Below, in pieces: positions 63,255-64,000 of a stretch of 64,000 nucleotides of DNA. The stretch covers positions 124,001 to 188,000 of the forward strand of contig JAUJOZ010000004.1 in the NCBI GenBank assembly GCA_030447415.1. The letters are read 5' to 3'. The DNA comes from Thermomicrobiales bacterium (GTDB lineage: Bacteria > Chloroflexota > Chloroflexia > Thermomicrobiales > UBA6265). The position numbers and the translations under genes are program-made. Each line of letters opens with the position of its first letter. The first letter of the stretch is position 1. A model generated the notes under the pieces. The model was not told the origin of the DNA. It searched no databases and saw only the letters and a program-made list of their open reading frames with translations.

Positions 63255-64000
63255 TCATAACCGCTCCCGCTGCTTGAAGAGCCAGTCGATCGCCTCGCGG
63301 GGGGTCAGGTTGGCGAGATCCAGCGCCCGCAGCTCGCGCGCCAGCCGCTCGCTTGGGCTCGGGCCGACCGAAAAGCCGTCGAGGGCGAGCTGGTAATCCC
63401 GGTCTGGCTCGTCGGCGACTAGGTGGTTGTTGGCGGGCGGCTGGTTCGGTGAGTTCGAGAGCGGGGTAACGGCCCGACCGACATCCGGGAGCGTCCCGAG
63501 CACCGCCTCGGCGCGATCGGCGACCCAGGGGGGCAAACCCGCCAAACGCGCCACTTGGATCCCGTAGGCGCGGTCGGCCGCCCCGGGCTGCACCGCGTAG
63601 AGAAAGATCACGCGACCCTCCGCCTCCAGGGCGGCGACGTGGGCGTTGGCGAGGCCCGGCAGGTCGTCGGCGAGTGTGGTCAGCTCGAGGTAGTGGGTCG
63701 CAAAGAGCGTTCGGGCGCCGACGCGGCCGTGGATGTCCTCGAGCACCGCGCGGGCGATCGCTAGGCCGTCGTCCGTGCTCGTGCCGCGGCCGACCTCGTC
63801 GAGGACGAGCAAACTATGACGGGTCGCCTGGTGGAGGATGGTCGCGGTCTCGACCATCTCGACCATGAAGGTCGACTGGCCGCGGGCGAGGTCGTCCTGC
63901 GCGCCGACCCGCGTGAAGATGCGGTCGACCAGGCCGATGCGCGCCGCCGCGGCGGGCACGAACGAGCCGACTTGGGCGAGCAGCACGATCACCGCCACCT
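63255..64000 (-). CDS. mutS: DNA mismatch repair protein MutS, C-terminal part
   Basis: The 3' 248 codons of mutS; the 5' part lies beyond the window. [14 protein letters not shown] follows the Walker A loop, which is outside. [40 protein letters not shown] (Walker B and signature) and [18 protein letters not shown] are typical. It ends with a C-terminal helical tail ([15 protein letters not shown]). Binds mismatches and recruits MutL, encoded downstream on the same strand. Confidence 0.95.
   Translation of the reverse strand, partial: VAVIVLLAQVGSFVPAAAARIGLVDRIFTRVGAQDDLARGQSTFMVEMVETATILHQATRHSLLVLDEVGRGTSTDDGLAIARAVLEDIHGRVGARTLFATHYLELTTLADDLPGLANAHVAALEAEGRVIFLYAVQPGAADRAYGIQVARLAGLPPWVADRAEAVLGTLPDVGRAVTPLSNSPNQPPANNHLVADEPDRDYQLALDGFSVGPSPSERLARELRALDLANLTPREAIDWLFKQRERL

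Overview
The window is high-GC bacterial DNA that looks like a thermophile-related Chloroflexota of the Thermomicrobia type (Sphaerobacter/Nitrolancea-like). This is inferred from the LysW-carrier lysine cluster linked to argF/argG, Chloroflexota-style DUF2089/DUF4097 genes, frequent GTG starts and dense two-strand coding. No rRNA, tRNA, CRISPR array, phage or plasmid origin was seen.

Layout. 0.2-2.6 kb (-): a D-serine dehydratase/D-threonine aldolase-like enzyme and a Gfo/Idh/MocA oxidoreductase. 2.9-6.5 kb (+): cobalamin adenosyltransferase, proS and an S58 (DmpA-like) peptidase. 6.5-13.7 kb: a stretch in which every gene is broken by small indels. It holds an unknown gene, a two-domain multicopper oxidase, a ZIP metal transporter with an extra N-terminal domain, a DtxR-type regulator, an ECF sigma factor, an RskA-like anti-sigma factor and an IS630-family element.

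13.9-23.7 kb (-): an amino-acid block in transcription order argG, argF, lysW, a degenerate LysX-like gene, lysK, lysX, a short cNMP-fold ORF, lysY, lysZ, lysJ. LysW (54 aa, ending EDWGE) would carry the aminoadipate (and perhaps glutamate) chain through kinase LysZ, reductase LysY, aminotransferase LysJ and hydrolase LysK. argF has a T-box leader that appears to act by hiding the Shine-Dalgarno sequence. argG has a good promoter, a TGTGA-N6-TCACA palindrome and a leader with competing hairpins. lysK is interrupted by a perfect 20-bp tandem duplication. A LysN-like aminotransferase lies apart at 49.5 kb.

24-36 kb: M3 oligoendopeptidase, a DUF985 cupin, an ABC importer (binding protein and two permeases, no ATPase), a carbamoyltransferase/glycosyltransferase pair, and a SAM-I riboswitch with terminator ahead of metX (frameshifted) and metY. 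36-44.7 kb: an SH3-like small protein, a DUF2089/SHOCT/DUF4097 three-gene module, tandem MFS exporters, a DinB-like protein, an agmatinase-family ureohydrolase and an ABM monooxygenase.

44.9-64 kb: MMPL transporter, AlaX editing protein, LysN-like aminotransferase, Tat-exported sulfite-oxidase-family protein beside a truncated GYD gene and an IS5 remnant, an MFS transporter, methyltransferase, tyrS, a citrate-synthase-like remnant, mutL, a PNPOx-like protein, a GNAT acetyltransferase, a decayed methyltransferase and the 3' end of mutS, which runs off the window.

Two window-wide patterns are not explained by genes. First, degenerate tandem arrays with a strict 7-bp period lie at many gene boundaries, and one forms the N-terminal codons of lysX. 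Second, single-base indels, mostly losses in G/C runs, break many otherwise well-preserved genes. These could be real lesions or uncorrected read errors, and the sequence alone cannot settle which.
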